A DNA stretch of 64,000 nucleotides, from assembly GCA_013397075.1 (NCBI GenBank), contig VWZS01002702.1, forward strand, positions 310,324 through 374,323, in the 5' to 3' direction. Source of the DNA: Rhabdornis inornatus. Lineage: Eukaryota > Chordata > Aves > Passeriformes > Rhabdornithidae. Shown here one piece after another: positions 1 through 12,490 of the stretch (position 1 is its first letter; every line of letters starts with the position of its first letter). The position numbers and the translations under genes are program-made. Under the pieces are notes generated by a model. The model ran no database searches, was not told the origin of the DNA, and worked only from the letters and a program-made list of their open reading frames with translations.

Positions 1-3000
1 TTTGATCACAATAAAATTCCAGAAAAGGAGGGTCTCTGCAGGGGCATGAAGACTCAAGTTACATAGAGAACTTGGGCTTTGCAAGTTGATTTCACACTCA
101 ATGATTTGTGAACAGGGACTTCAGGACTCCTGTGCTCTTGCAAAAGTCAAACTTGTTTTTGCTGTCTTGTTTTCATGTGTTGACAATATTTGTAAGGTAT
201 TTGGATAAATTATTATAACAGCACATATGAGGTGCTGATGGTTCTGTTCACATTCTTGAGCTTTAACACTTGTATTACACTTCCCCCCTCAAAATGCCTT
301 GGTTTTGGTTACATTAGCCATGCTGAATTACCATCAGAGGTCTCATTTCATAGACAAGAAAACCAATTCAACAAAGCATGTATTAAGGCAGTTCTAACTG
401 AAAATTAAACAGTGATAGTTTGTTAACCTTAAGAAAGTGATGTCAATTCAGAGAGGACAAAATAAACTTGGCTTTTGTTAGGATTAGCAAAAATTCAATA
501 GCAGGCAGGGCCAAGTAAAACTGCGTGAATTGTAAGCTCTGCTGAGATTCAGAGAAGGATTTGCTGGGTGATTACTGAGGTGAATTGCAACAGAATTGCT
601 TCATTCTGTTTCCAGTGTAGTCCATAATGACCTAGGGATGCTCTGTCTGCATAGGTAGAACAAATTCATGTGGCATCTTGCAACATCTCAAAAGACAGAA
701 AAATTCCAAGCTGTCTTGCAGAAGGTGAAATCAAAAAGACGGAAATGTGGAACGGTTTGAGCTGGTTTCTTCTCTTTGCTAACCAAAGTGGACATCAGCA
801 TCAGGACTTTAAAGCCATTTGTTCAGTTGGTGCTGGTGACTCTGCCCTGTGCAGAACCTGAGTGGAAGATTTTCATTTTATGCTCCCCCATGCTCACAGC
901 AGCAGTAGGACACTACAATCTGTTAAGGCTAAACTCTTTTTTATTGCTTTCCTTTCACAATCTAATGATTTCTTGTAGTAATTGAGGTGTTTTGAAAAAA
1001 ATCATAAACATTAGCATATTGTTAATTTAGAAAGCAGATCCTAAATAAATGCCTGTCATGCAGTGCACATGTTCCACTGGGCACTTGGCTTATGTTGACA
1101 CTTCTGTTTCCATTTTTATTTCAGCTGAGTAAGAGAAGTCTACCCAAAAACTTGCTTTCTAGTCAGGTGGATGGGAAAGGATATTTAGACACATAAATTG
1201 CAGAACTGATTAAGGTGGATTTGCAGCAATCCACCTTCACTCCCTGGGGATTTTACTGTATAAATCTCCTGGTCATTGCACATATAAAAACCTATGAGCT
1301 AGGTAGCTACTCACAGGCAGAGAGAGCTAATTTTCATTTACCACCATTGGTACATTTCTAGGGAATGTATTGAATCTGAGGCTTTCAGAAATGTGGGTCT
1401 TATGATTTTAGGGTTTATGTTTTTAAAGCTAATCAGGGGATATTGATGTCAAATTCTCTTTTAAATCTCTTTACTTTTTTTGAAAAAACAGCAACTATTC
1501 TGAATTTCAGCAACTATTGATTTTAATAGATTAAATAAATAATTATTTATTATATAGCAGAATGACCACTCAAAAATTTTCATGAAAGTTCTGTTTACTA
1601 ACTTATGTTTCCTATGTAAATAGATGTGTATTGCTGTGACAAACCACTGGTATGTCACTTGCTATAGCCAGAAATAGTCTTACCTCTCAGAACTCTGTAT
1701 TGTCATATTTTATAGCTTATTTCCCTGTGTAGTTTAGCAATTTAAGACAGACATTGCTAACATTAAGGTAATATTATTTCAAAGATCCCTAGTTACTTAA
1801 TAACACTCTGTGACCTTGCTGACCTCTGTGATAAATAAGACTCCTGAACATCTCTTTTAATTTCATATATTGAAAGGTAGAATCTCAAGTTAAATAGGGC
1901 AAAATTATTAATAAATTCTTTCAGAAATGTTAAAAGTAATAGAATCAAAGTAAATTCCAGAACCAGTTGGGCTTTACTATTGGAATAAAGGTCTGCATAA
2001 TAATGGCAAGCTTAGGGCAAACTTATGTGTATGTCCTTTGTTGGACAGACTCAGAATGGGCCTTTAATTCTCCCCTGTGATTATTTTGATTTAACAGCAA
2101 AAAATTATCCCAATTCTAAAGCAATTTCTTACATTAAGTTCTTTTAATTCCTAAATAAAACAGATTGTCAGGTTTTTTTAGGGATGTTACCATTGCTAAC
2201 ATAGATCTTGATGCTTATTGAAGATACTTCTTTTTAGTTATTCCTTTATGTCTAAAAGCATGCAGGTTTTATTAAATGTAAAATACTGAAAGGAACACAG
2301 AATTCATATTACATAGCATGTCCTGCTGTGGCCTTGCTTTGCCAAAGAAATGTAGCAAAAATGTGCTCGTAATATCCTTTGTCTTCATTATAAGGATCTG
2401 TGTTACTACATTCTTTGTGATGTAAGGCCATTTACCTTGACTCCCAACTACATTTAATCTCATTACATTCACTGTCATTATAGAAACATCTTTATTCCAC
2501 TTGAAAGACTTTAAAGCTCTGGAGGATGATATTACAGTAAGGGCAGAATATGCTTTATTGAGTAGGGTCCTGTGTAAATTCCAGATGTGATCACGCCATC
2601 CATTTTTATGAGACAGTTCACATGACTCTGGGTTAATGCAGCAACTGTGATTCTTCCAGTTAAATATAAGGATGGAAAATCAGACCATGAATAAGTATCT
2701 TAGATATTTTGATACTGAGAGGACCAAAAAAAAGATGTATTAAAAGATCTTAATATAGATCTTGGCTTAAAAAAGGACTTCTGTACTTTTCCTGCAAAGG
2801 CTTCTACAAAATGAAAACATGTATAAATACAAATGCTAATGTTAGAAATAAAAGTAAATTAATTCTGAGACAGGAAATGACATCTCTGTAACTTATCCTT
2901 AGTCTAGAACTCAGTATTGTAAGGATCACATTTGATTTTGTAATATTTATAACAAAGTATACAGGGCTGAGTTGAATAAGCCTTACCCACTGAAAAAAAC

Positions 3001-5600
3001 CCCCTAATTTAGGCTCTTTGTTACGGAATCAGCATTACATTGGAAAATTTCACTGATAAAGTGCTTTAGAAAACTAAAAAAGCCGGAGAGGCAGTACTGG
3101 GATTTCCAAGTCTTGTACAGTTCCTGAAGAGCCCATGGGACTGCTAAGGGTGTCCCAGTCCCAAGTGGCAGCAGGACTCCCAGTAAGGTGCTGGAGCACA
3201 ACAAACTACTGTCCCTGCTTCTCTGTGTCCAGCTCTCTTAGGCCTGTAAAGTAGATTTCTGAAAATATGTCTTTGTTCTGGATTCCCTCTTTCACCTTCT
3301 GTATTCTTGCAGGTGGCTGTACAGAGTAGCAAGAACAAGACGCATGGGATCAGATAAACTTCTTCATGACTTGTTCTAGATAGTAAAATAAATAGCTATG
3401 TAAAATTAATGGCTCAAAAGATCTTTGTGAAAAAACAATCAGAACTTTTTAGTGCATATCTGAATAAAGCATTCTTGAAGTACTCAGCATGACCATGCTG
3501 ATAAATAGACTTACCAAATGACTGAAGGGCAAATTATTGGTTCTTGCCTTTGGTCAGTGATAATGTTGTATGATCTTGTCATTTATTATGTTAGATTTTA
3601 TTAGGTGTGTTATTATAGGCTGCCCATAAAATTTTATGTACTGCTAGAAAATAAAATTATACTTTATCAGATTATTTCTCTGCCTCTAACTATTCTAGAT
3701 GGGTGAAAGCAGAGATTTGCAAGGTGTAGAACTTCTTAATGAATACAGATGTAGAGAAAGATGATGTTAAAGATGATTCTGTCAGCTCTTTAATCTTTGA
3801 AGCTACAGCATTCAGTGCTAATCCAGGGACTGACCCCAGGGTAGGGTAACATTAAAACCTGCTAGTTTTATAGAGATAGCTTCTAAAGGTTTCATTTTCC
3901 CTGGAGAGTGGCTACATAATGTAAATACTGGGTATGTCTGAGGATAGTGTATGAAGAATAGCTTTCCCGTTTTTTTTCAGGGGCAAGCTTTAGTTTAAGG
4001 AGCTAGATTTGTTTAAGTAAATATCTGTGTTGCTAATTGGTTCAGATAATTTAGGTAAATGGTGGTTTTTGAAGATTACTTGCTGTGCAAGATTAGTCAT
4101 ATGAATAGAAATAATTGCCTATCTAGCCATCTCAGTAACCTTTGCTATTCTCTCCTTTTTATCTCACTTTACAAAGCAACTTCATCAGGCCATAATAAGC
4201 GTTACTCAAACAGAGCCTGTAAGCCTTGCTTTGAAGGGGCATATAAATGATGAAAGGGGAGAGAAGACAGGCAGGAAATAGAACTCAGTGAGGTTATAGA
4301 TTCTTGCAGATTTTTCTTCCAAACTGTTATTCAGTAGGGTAAAAAGGTTTCCCTTTCCCTCATGTCACAGAACCAGACTTCTGTGCTAGCTGTTCCTGGC
4401 TAATCCATGGCACACTATCTTCATCATTTCTATTGAACTGGGGAGACATAAGATCAGGCTGACACAGGGCTTCCTCACAAAAAGATGCATTGGTTTTTGC
4501 CCTGAACACAGTTCTCATTACAGGGGAACACAATCTAATTTCCACTTGTATAATGGATGGGTCCCACAGTTCACAAAAATATATGGAGGGAAAAGGTGTC
4601 TTAAAAACCTATCACTTCATCTTTGGTTTCTCAGAGTTTATCCCCAAATGAGTTCAACAAAATGTCATTTGTATTTTTTTTCGTATGTAATTCCATGCAG
4701 GCTTCTCTGGGAGTGACATTTGTACCAGGGTGCAAAGTCAAAGGTTTTTACACAACTGAATTCCTGGTGCAGTGTTGGGGCTCTCTGGGATCTTCTCAGA
4801 AAGATGACTCCCTATTGCAACTCACTTGGTAGTCCTGAAAAATCTTTTCTGAATCACTGTTTTGAGCAATGTTTTTATGTGCTAGTATTAAATTTCCTAT
4901 TTCCTAGTTATTACATTAAATAGTTTTGCTCCATAATTAAGCAATGACTTTGTTACTTTTCTCCATTCTGATCAACCAGGAAAACAATTTTTTTGTCTTG
5001 TACTCCTGCTCAGATACATTCTGCTTTTATCTAAAAATGAAGATATTTGATCTTGTGTTTTTCTCTCCTGTATTAATCAGATCTAGTTTAATATTGGGGG
5101 ATAGCAAGTAATCCCTGTTTAGAAAGTTTTGTGTTCTGGAAATGCTGCTTTTATCACTCCCCTGGCTATCAAATAGTAACAGGTTAGCTGCTTTTGCCAC
5201 TGGCTCTGCAGCATGCTGGGAACTGTTCCTGCTTCAAATGAATCCAGTAAGGTCTGTTGCTTTTGTAGTTTTAAAACTCTGTGCAGCTAAAACCAAAAGG
5301 TTGATACAATTTGCCCTTGTGGGAAGAGAAAACCTAAAAATGGCAGCTGTACAAACCTGTAGCAGAATTGTTGCAACAGCTCAATCTACAGAACAAAACT
5401 TGACCTAACATTTTTTCTCAGACTTGATGTGAATTTATTTATGTAAAAATTGGAAAAAGGAAGCACAGAAGGCATTCCTAGTAGACATGCTTTGACCTAC
5501 CCTGAGTGTTTTAAATTATTCCCAAATTCATAATTCTGAAGGATAATTTTTGTTTGAAATACAGAAAATAAAATAAAAGAAAAAAGGTAGATAAAACAAT
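1..5600. other. AT-rich DNA, no gene recognised
   Basis: All open frames here are short (88 codons at most) and resemble no protein family. Repeats are limited to short A, T and TA-rich runs, including an 18-bp AT-only palindrome at 1534-1551. A strong + strand splice-acceptor-like site ends at 1124, preceded by a T-rich tract. It opens a 23-codon frame (LSKRSLPKNLLSSQ...) that stops at 1194-1196, but no donor or polyadenylation signal supports it. I see nothing else that can be named. Confidence 0.7.
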
Positions 5601-5601
5601 A

Positions 5602-5630
5602 GAACATGTTTTACAAACATGTTTGTAAAA
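5602..5630. promoter_or_regulatory. Candidate p53-family response element within a 22-bp palindrome
   Basis: Bases 5609-5630 form a perfect 22-bp palindrome; each half is 11 bases, the left half reading ttttacaaaca. Overlapping it are two decamers, gaacatgttt (5602-5611) and aaacatgttt (5615-5624), separated by 3 bases. Both fit the p53/p63/p73 half-site RRRCATGYYY with the preferred CATG core. The forkhead core TGTTTGT also occurs on both strands. The match to consensus is seen directly; binding is inferred. No gene is visible nearby that it might control. Confidence 0.35.
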
Positions 5631-6075
5631 TTGGAATCCAAATTACTTGCTGACACAGAATTGTTTTACTACTCCTTCCAACTGGATTTTAATTCAGCAA
5701 TCTGAGAGATTTCACAAAACTAATAATTTGCTTTGATCCTGTGAATACATTCCCCTTGAATCAAGACAAAATCAATAGGAGAAAACAATTGATGAGAGGC
5801 TGAACAACCATTTTCCTATGCTCTAAAAATGTAGCTCTCCATTGAAAATTTGGGGCATATTCTACAGTCAGCTTATAGGATGTCTCAAGGAGAAAGGTGC
5901 AGAAAAAACTCATGAGGGTTTCTCAGTGGAACACGTCCGTATGTGGTGTTGGGGATGACTCAGGTTCACTTTGTCCTTCACCACCTTGTCATCAATTTTC
6001 CTCCCTTGAGCTGGCTGCTGGAAACAGTTTTCTATTTGCCATTGATACATGTGAGTTAATCAACACCATTAATCT

Positions 6076-6097
6076 ACATTCCAGATATCTGGAATGT
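6076..6097. promoter_or_regulatory. Perfect 22-bp palindrome with inverted TEAD (MCAT) motifs
   Basis: The segment is its own reverse complement over 22 bp. It consists of acattcca, a 6-bp centre gatatc, and tggaatgt. ACATTCCA is the textbook TEAD/MCAT motif, so two sites face each other on opposite strands. A perfect palindrome of this length is expected well under once in 64 kb of this composition. Regulatory use is inferred only; the palindrome could also be the remnant of a small mobile element or chance. Confidence 0.35.
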
Positions 6098-8639
6098 GTC
6101 TTTCCTACTACCAGTAACATTTCTCCCCACCCCTGGAAACCTATGGATGGGTGCTTGTATGATCCTATCTATCATTACTGTCAGATTTCCTTGATTATAA
6201 CACAATTTCTTTATCTTATTTAGGAAATGTTTGGGGTTCCTGTAGAAAAGCAATGTTTAACTCAGCTGACTCCCTGGTGTTTAATCTGATCCTAGAATTT
6301 CCACAGACATGCCTGGGTCCTCACACATCAGTGTTCTAAACAATTTACAGGCTTTCAGCAAAGTCCCAGCAGACACTGCAACCTTAGCAATTGTAGTGCT
6401 AAGGTACAAATCCTTCTCTAAGCATCACAACCTCAGCAGTGAAACCTCAGTAGCAAAGAGGTTAATCTTTTCAGAAATGGAACCTAAGGAAAAGAATTTC
6501 CAAAATCACAGCTAGCAGCGTCTTTTGGGCACAGCTACCAGAGGAATATTTTGAAGATAAGATTTATTAAACATTAAATGGAACAAAGTCCATACAGTCT
6601 TTTGCTAATTATGCTTGGTCATCCCACTGTGCTATAGAGAATACATTTTTCTTGCTACTCTTCATATATCTCTTGGGGGAAATATGTCATGATTCTGGTT
6701 GTTAGCACTGATGCCAATAGCTGAATTCTTTTGCCTACTTTTTGACTTCAGATATTCTGAAGAGTAAGCAAAGAATTCATCAGTCTTTGAAGTCCTTAAA
6801 AAATTTCCATTGGAAAGAAATCCAATTTGTGCCCTGAAACACATTGGCAATTAAGAAAATTATTCACTTTTTGAAAAACCATCTATTATTACTTGATACT
6901 CTACCAAATTAGATTTTCTCCAAAATTTATTTTCATCCTTTAACTCTTTACTTGGGTTGTTGTCCCCAAATAAGGACACAGAGCAAAGTTTCTAGCCTAA
7001 GGGGCTAAGGGGAAATTACAAAAAACAGGAAAGAATTTGTTTCTTTATCCTGTTTCCTCACCTTTTTTAATTTACTGGCCTCTCATAGAAGCTGAACAGA
7101 ATGGCTGGCAGAGTGCAGCACTTTGTACAGTCAGCATGAACAAGAATGTTAAATTTATGAGGAAAGACATTAGATACAGCAAATAAGGAACAAAACACAG
7201 AAACGGTGAATTTCTTCTTTTTAATGCTTATGTTTTATCAGCTGCTTGGGTTTCATTCCCACATGATTTAATATTATTATAACTTCCAAAATATATGATG
7301 CATTTTTTACACGGTATTTCCATTATGCATCTTTCTTGCTTTCTTTGCCTGCCCTGCCATTTTGTCTCTGCTCATCTCTGTACTGAGCTACCTTCACTCC
7401 TCTAGCAGGTGCCTGTGACCTGTCTGAGCCAAACTCCTGCTCTGTCTGCAGTGGGGCTGGAACTTCCCATTACTGCAGAAAGTTCCCTCTGCTGCCTGTG
7501 CAGTCCCAGCAGGAACAGTGCCAGCCCTGGCAGTGGTTGGGGTGCCATGGCTTGTATGATAGGGAGCAGCAAGCCTGAGCCAGGATGTGACAAGGTTTTC
7601 CTGGTTTGTGCTGAATCCCAGGTTTATTGGGGAAGTCTACAGAAGATGAAGATACACTGTATGTCGCTCAGGAAGAACGTAGACATTTCTATGGTGATTC
7701 TTTCCTGACCTAATCTCTGACAGTGTATCCTAAGGCAAACGTGTATAAATTTGAATCTGGCTGAAAGTATTACTTTCTTGAGACTGTCCTGAATACCAGA
7801 CCTTATAATCCTAATCATCTGCCGAAGCTTGTGCAAAAGCATCTTAAAAGTTTTCACCAGAAATCTCTACCCAAGAGAAATTGCTTGGCTAAAATTCTCA
7901 ATCCTCCAGATGTATATTCTGCCTTATTTCTTCTGCAAATAGAATAAAAGTATAGTACAAGATATTTTAAAAATATTTTTCCTTTATTTTTTGCTCCTAC
8001 CTCAATCTTACTAGTTGCAGAAATCTGCTTCTGCTGTTATTTCTTGCAGAGGTCACGTGCTGCTTTTAATTACAACCTTATTCCCTTCTGAGGTCTGTGC
8101 AAGTATTACTCTGAGCAACATTTTAGCCTCTACATTTAGGCTGAGACAAAAGCTAATCTTTCATGTCAGAGTTTACTGTACAGGATTTATTAACACCTTC
8201 ACAGTCTTCACCAGAACTTTTGAATTCTTTGGGTCAAATTAATCCTAAGTGAGGTCAAGAAAAATGAATTCTCAACCTGCTGTCTAATTCTGCAACAGGC
8301 AGAATTCTAATTCTCTGGAAGAAGCTACAGAGAGGTGTATCTGCATTGGAAAAAAGTAGTGGTTGTAAATACTGATGGGCACAATAATTATCCACTAATG
8401 ATGAGCAGTGAATAACTCTGGAATAGACTCCAAAGGAAGGAACCCAAGGACCAGGAGTTGAGTCAGGGAAAAGACTTTATTGTGTTTTGTACAGTGAAGG
8501 ATAAATCTGTGGTTTTTAGTGAAAGTGCTCCAAATTGTTACCTCTTTGTTTCAGAATGTAGCTTGCTTTTATGTTATGTTTCATTAACTCTGTGAAATAT
8601 GTGTAGAAGTGCCAAGAAATTGATTCCTTCAGCCACGTT
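6098..8639. other. Unannotated AT-rich DNA
   Basis: No gene, RNA or clear repeat is recognised. A somewhat GC-richer patch at about 7400-7620 has open frames on both strands, but they are short, mutually overlapping and resemble no known protein. Confidence 0.65.
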
Positions 8640-8720
8640 TATGTGGTGTCATTGATCTAAGTAGGAAAAGTGCCATTGATATAAATGGGGGTCAGGTTGA
8701 AACATCCAAGGGAAGAGTAT
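8640..8720. repeat. Decayed amniote interspersed repeat (weak)
   Basis: The stretch around gtgccattgatataaatggg resembles the 'gccattgacttcaatggg' motif common in old repeats of bird, turtle and crocodile genomes. The match is short and diverged, so the family cannot be named. Confidence 0.3.
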
Positions 8721-10189
8721 GGTATTTGAGTTCTGTAGGAGTGAAATACCCAGCAGATTAATTCATTCACATTCACTTTTCTAAGTGAGTCACAAACTAT
8801 TCTTGTGTATTCTGAGAATTGAGACTTGTCTATCTCAACAGCGAGGGAGCAGAGGCAAGAGAGTCTTGTATTTGTTGCTGTAGTGAGCATTAAATTAGCA
8901 AGAGCCAACATAATATTAACCTCATTTAATTGCAGTCTCCTTGTCTGTTTACGCTACTGTATATATTTAGTTTCACAGTCTCTCGGTGCTGTGGTGTTTC
9001 CAGTATGATCACAACTTAATGACTGTGCATTTCATTTTCAGGCATCAGTGATGAATTTTCATCAGCCTTTAGTAAGGTAAAGAAAAATTGGACTATTTCA
9101 AAACATTAAAGCCAATACTTGAATCTGTTCTCTTGTCTCCATATAGACTCTTTCAGGCATGATAAGGGGTTAGATTCAGACTACAGATAACTTACAAAAT
9201 AGTGTATCATTTATGTGTATTACCAACCCAGGACTGATCAGAGAAGACAATGGAGAGGACACAGACGAAAATGCTAATGGAAATCAAGGAGTCTGATGAA
9301 TGGGAAAATGAGTCACTCAGCAAGTAGCACTCTACCAATACCCAGATGATATCAGAGAGTACTTTATAGATGAAAGTGGTTAAAATTAGATTAAATGCAA
9401 ATTTAAGGTACTCAAAATTACAGGTAGGGAATTCCCTGAGTTTTTAACATATTCCAAACTAAGTGCTATGTGTAGACAGTGCATGGCAATAAATCAGCTC
9501 TTTAATCCTGATCAGATGGCTATGTAATGCAATTCTGTCTGAACCAATTCATCCTGTAGACTTATTTATTTCCACTTCCTATTGTATAGTACTGCTGTAC
9601 AAAATTAAATCACTGCTGTATTGTGTCTAGAAGATGGGATAATTTACTTGTGACTGAAAGAATATAGTGCCATCATAGCTGGGTTTTTTGTAGGAGTTCC
9701 ATGACGTAAAATCTATATCAGAATCGGGTTTGGCAGAGCCATGGCTTTCTGAAAGCACATTTTGTAAATGTAAGGTGTAGAATTACAGTGGGAAGTGATA
9801 CACACCTAAAATTAATTGCTGTGTAGCAAAGCATTTTATGCTACTTGGCTGATCTTTAAACAAAAGTTAGCATTTCAAAAACACTTACTGAAACCATTAG
9901 CTTTCTTGCAGTGCATTCCAGTTCAATAACTTTAATGAAGAGAAGTGATACCTTCACATTAAAATTCTAACAAGGAAAATATTTTTTAGTCATCTCTAAC
10001 TCCATAAGTTTTTTTTTCCACTGAGCTGGATTAATTTAAAGGAAGACGTGTCCATCATTCATATAGAATATCCTAACCTAAAAAAGGGCCCGATTTATAT
10101 CTTTCCAGAGGTCTCCCAGCCTGGGGATATTAGTGGGAGATGAGTGGAAAACAGCTTCTGTTGTACTATACATCATGTTTTTGAAGTCA
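8721..10189. other. Unannotated AT-rich DNA with one exon-like interval
   Basis: No gene is recognised. The interval 9042-9076 on the + strand is flanked by a textbook acceptor (ttcattttcag) and a good donor (gtaaag). It is open in two frames, one reading ISDEFSSAFSK. With no neighbouring exon identified, it is most likely a pseudo-exon. Confidence 0.55.
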
Positions 10190-10400
10190 TGAACCAGCAC
10201 AAGATTTGGTTCTGCATGTGCATTAGTGATTGTTATTGTCCCAGTGGGTAATTATTCTGGCAGTGTTCATTTAACTGCTGAATACTTGGAGTTGCACGGT
10301 GCTGGTGCACATGGCACAGTTGGCAGAGGGGCTGCAGCAGCAAGCAGGGGTTAATTGACTTTTATTGAGGTACTTTATAGCTTGCTCTTTTCTTCATCCT
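10190..10400. promoter_or_regulatory. Candidate conserved non-coding element (weak)
   Basis: This unique, non-repetitive stretch carries several homeodomain-type cores (cattagtg, ggtaattatt, gttaattga) and E-box-like sites, and is bounded by lower-complexity T-rich DNA. The call rests on motif density and texture only; cross-species alignment would decide it. Confidence 0.2.
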
Positions 10401-11889
10401 TAAGCACTACTGATCCAGTGTAAACTAAGATCTATTGGGACAATATTTTTAAGGATGTTTAGTTTTCCACTAAACTGTATTTTATTTGTGTTGTTTCATT
10501 TTCTTCCCCCAAGATATCTAACGATAAAAAGGATAAGGTCATTTTTACTGAGTCTCTTTTTCTTAAGGTGAAACTATTAAATTCACTGGCACATTGAAGG
10601 GCAGATGTTGCCTTTTTTTTTTTTTCCCAGAGAAATTTACATACACTTTAGTTTGTGAAACAGAAATTGCAGTGATTCAGTAGGTAGCTACATTTGTTTA
10701 GCTTACATAAAGTGTTGGAAAGAGATCTATGAGAAGTATTATCCTTTTAAATTATTTTTAAAATATCAAATTTTATTTCAGTTAATTCTAATGGTTTGCT
10801 ACTAGTGTTTTACTATCGCTGTTCAGTGTGTTTGAGCACTATGAAAGATTTAAGTGGAAGTTTTATGTAACACACTTTTTTAGAATTCATAGGATTTTAT
10901 GGATTATTATTCATAACATCTGCTACTTATGGCAAAAAAAGCCTTTAAATGCTCCTTTAATATACATTTAATAAATGAGATGCAATTTTATATTAAATAA
11001 GATTTGTTTATTTTAGAAGTTGTGTTTGTGGGAAAGATCTGTTTGCCCTATAACCCCTTAGGTTAAATTAAAATTTTCATTATAGGGAAACTTGATATTT
11101 CTCAGCATATAATGTATATATGTCTTTTGTAAAAGATGTAAGACAGGAAAAAGAATGCCAAATAGGCATTTTAATATTAATGAATGCTTACTGGTAACTT
11201 AAATGGATTAGGTAGATGTAGATCCTTCCCATTTTCCTGCTGTATAAAAATGATTTTTATAAAATAATTTCTTAAGCAAAAAGCTTTGCTAGAATTTGAC
11301 ATAACCACAAGAGAGAGATCTTGGAAGGTGTTCTAAAGCCAGACATTTCAAGCTTAAGTCCTCTTTTATTTTTGACTACAGGAAACCCCCATTGTTCTGT
11401 TTTCTGCTTGACATTGAACTGGGCAGGTGTGTCCACATAAGGTGCAACAGGGAGGATTTGCATGCTGGCTTGCTGAAGTGACAGAATTGTGCAAAATAAC
11501 TGCAGTGGTCTGGCAAGCTTCAGGAAGCAGGTGGATCTGAGGTACCTGTCTCCAAAATTACAATGCTGAAAACGCCTGCTTGCCTTCTGCCTAACCTGGG
11601 AGGAAAAGACAGATTTTTTTCCCCACAGTATTAGTCACCAGACTCCTCTTTTGTACATCATGACATGCCTAGGATTGCCACAGTCCTGATGGATCTGAGT
11701 GGTATAGCCTATAAATGGGAAAAATTGTGATTCGGTTTTATTTGTCTATATGTGACTATGGTGTATGATGAATAAGAAATTTGTATGTGTGTATTGGGTG
11801 GTAGAAATTTACACACTAAAAAAGATGCTGATTCTGATTTTTACTGAATATAGAAAACAAATGAACAATAGTTCATTTTAGGAGATTTA
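10401..11889. other. Unannotated AT-rich DNA
   Basis: The stretch contains a run of 13 T (10613-10625) and several A/T-rich patches. No gene or recognisable element is seen. Confidence 0.65.
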
Positions 11890-12490
11890 GAAAGTCCTGC
11901 TTATGTCAAATGTCCTTCTCAGTCATGTGGATGATACAGATAAATAGGTAGTAGGCCAAATTGCAGATGATACTTAATAGGGGTGGCATATAAAAAATGA
12001 CTCTGCATCAGTGCAGAAGGATCTGGAAAAACTTCAGAATCTGTCTGACATAAACCTAATAAATATAACGAAAGTGAAGCACAAAGGTTTGTAGAGATAT
12101 AGATCAGGAACCTGTTGGCCAAGAGACAGCCAGCCCCACTGTGAAGGATTTGGAGTGATGCAAGACTGACAGGAGCTGCCAGTGTCCCTTAGCATGAATA
12201 AGACGAATCCCAAATTGGGCTACATCATATATGCTCTGCTGAGGCTGCACAAACACTGCACCCAGTTCAGACCCTCCAGATGCAGAGGGAGGTTGACAAA
12301 CTGGATCCAGTGGAGGGAGACCGTGAGGGGCTCAAAGCAGCAGCCCTCAGGTTGAGGGAGATGCACTTGTTTAATGTGGCAAAGATTCTAACAGCTGCCT
12401 ACAGCCACTTGAAAAGCAATTGCAAAGATGATGGAGTCAATCTCTTCTCAAAGGACTACATAAAAAGGGACAATTTTAGTGAATTGTTGC
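11890..12490 (+). mobile_element. CR1 LINE fossil, 3' part of the second open frame
   Basis: This is a decayed non-LTR retrotransposon of the CR1 family, the main LINE of birds and reptiles. Bases 11963-11974 (gcagatgatact) encode Ala-Asp-Asp-Thr, the relic of the reverse-transcriptase catalytic FADD box. Downstream, in CR1 order, are the 'cagaaggatctggaaaaact' segment, a stretch near 12100 resembling the conserved 'agaaggacctggggtg' region, and at 12280-12470 segments matching the C-terminal region (agatgatggagtcaatctcttctc). The reading frame is broken by stops and indels, so the element is inactive. The 111-codon frame at 12280-12615 is only a surviving piece of it. The 5' portion is absent, as is usual for CR1. 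The typical 8-bp tail repeats are not visible, so the true 3' limit is uncertain. Confidence 0.75.

Noticed and set aside
1125..1196. Short + frame after a strong acceptor-like site
   Set aside because: There is no donor, no nearby polyadenylation signal and no homology; isolated acceptor-like sites are frequent in T-rich DNA.
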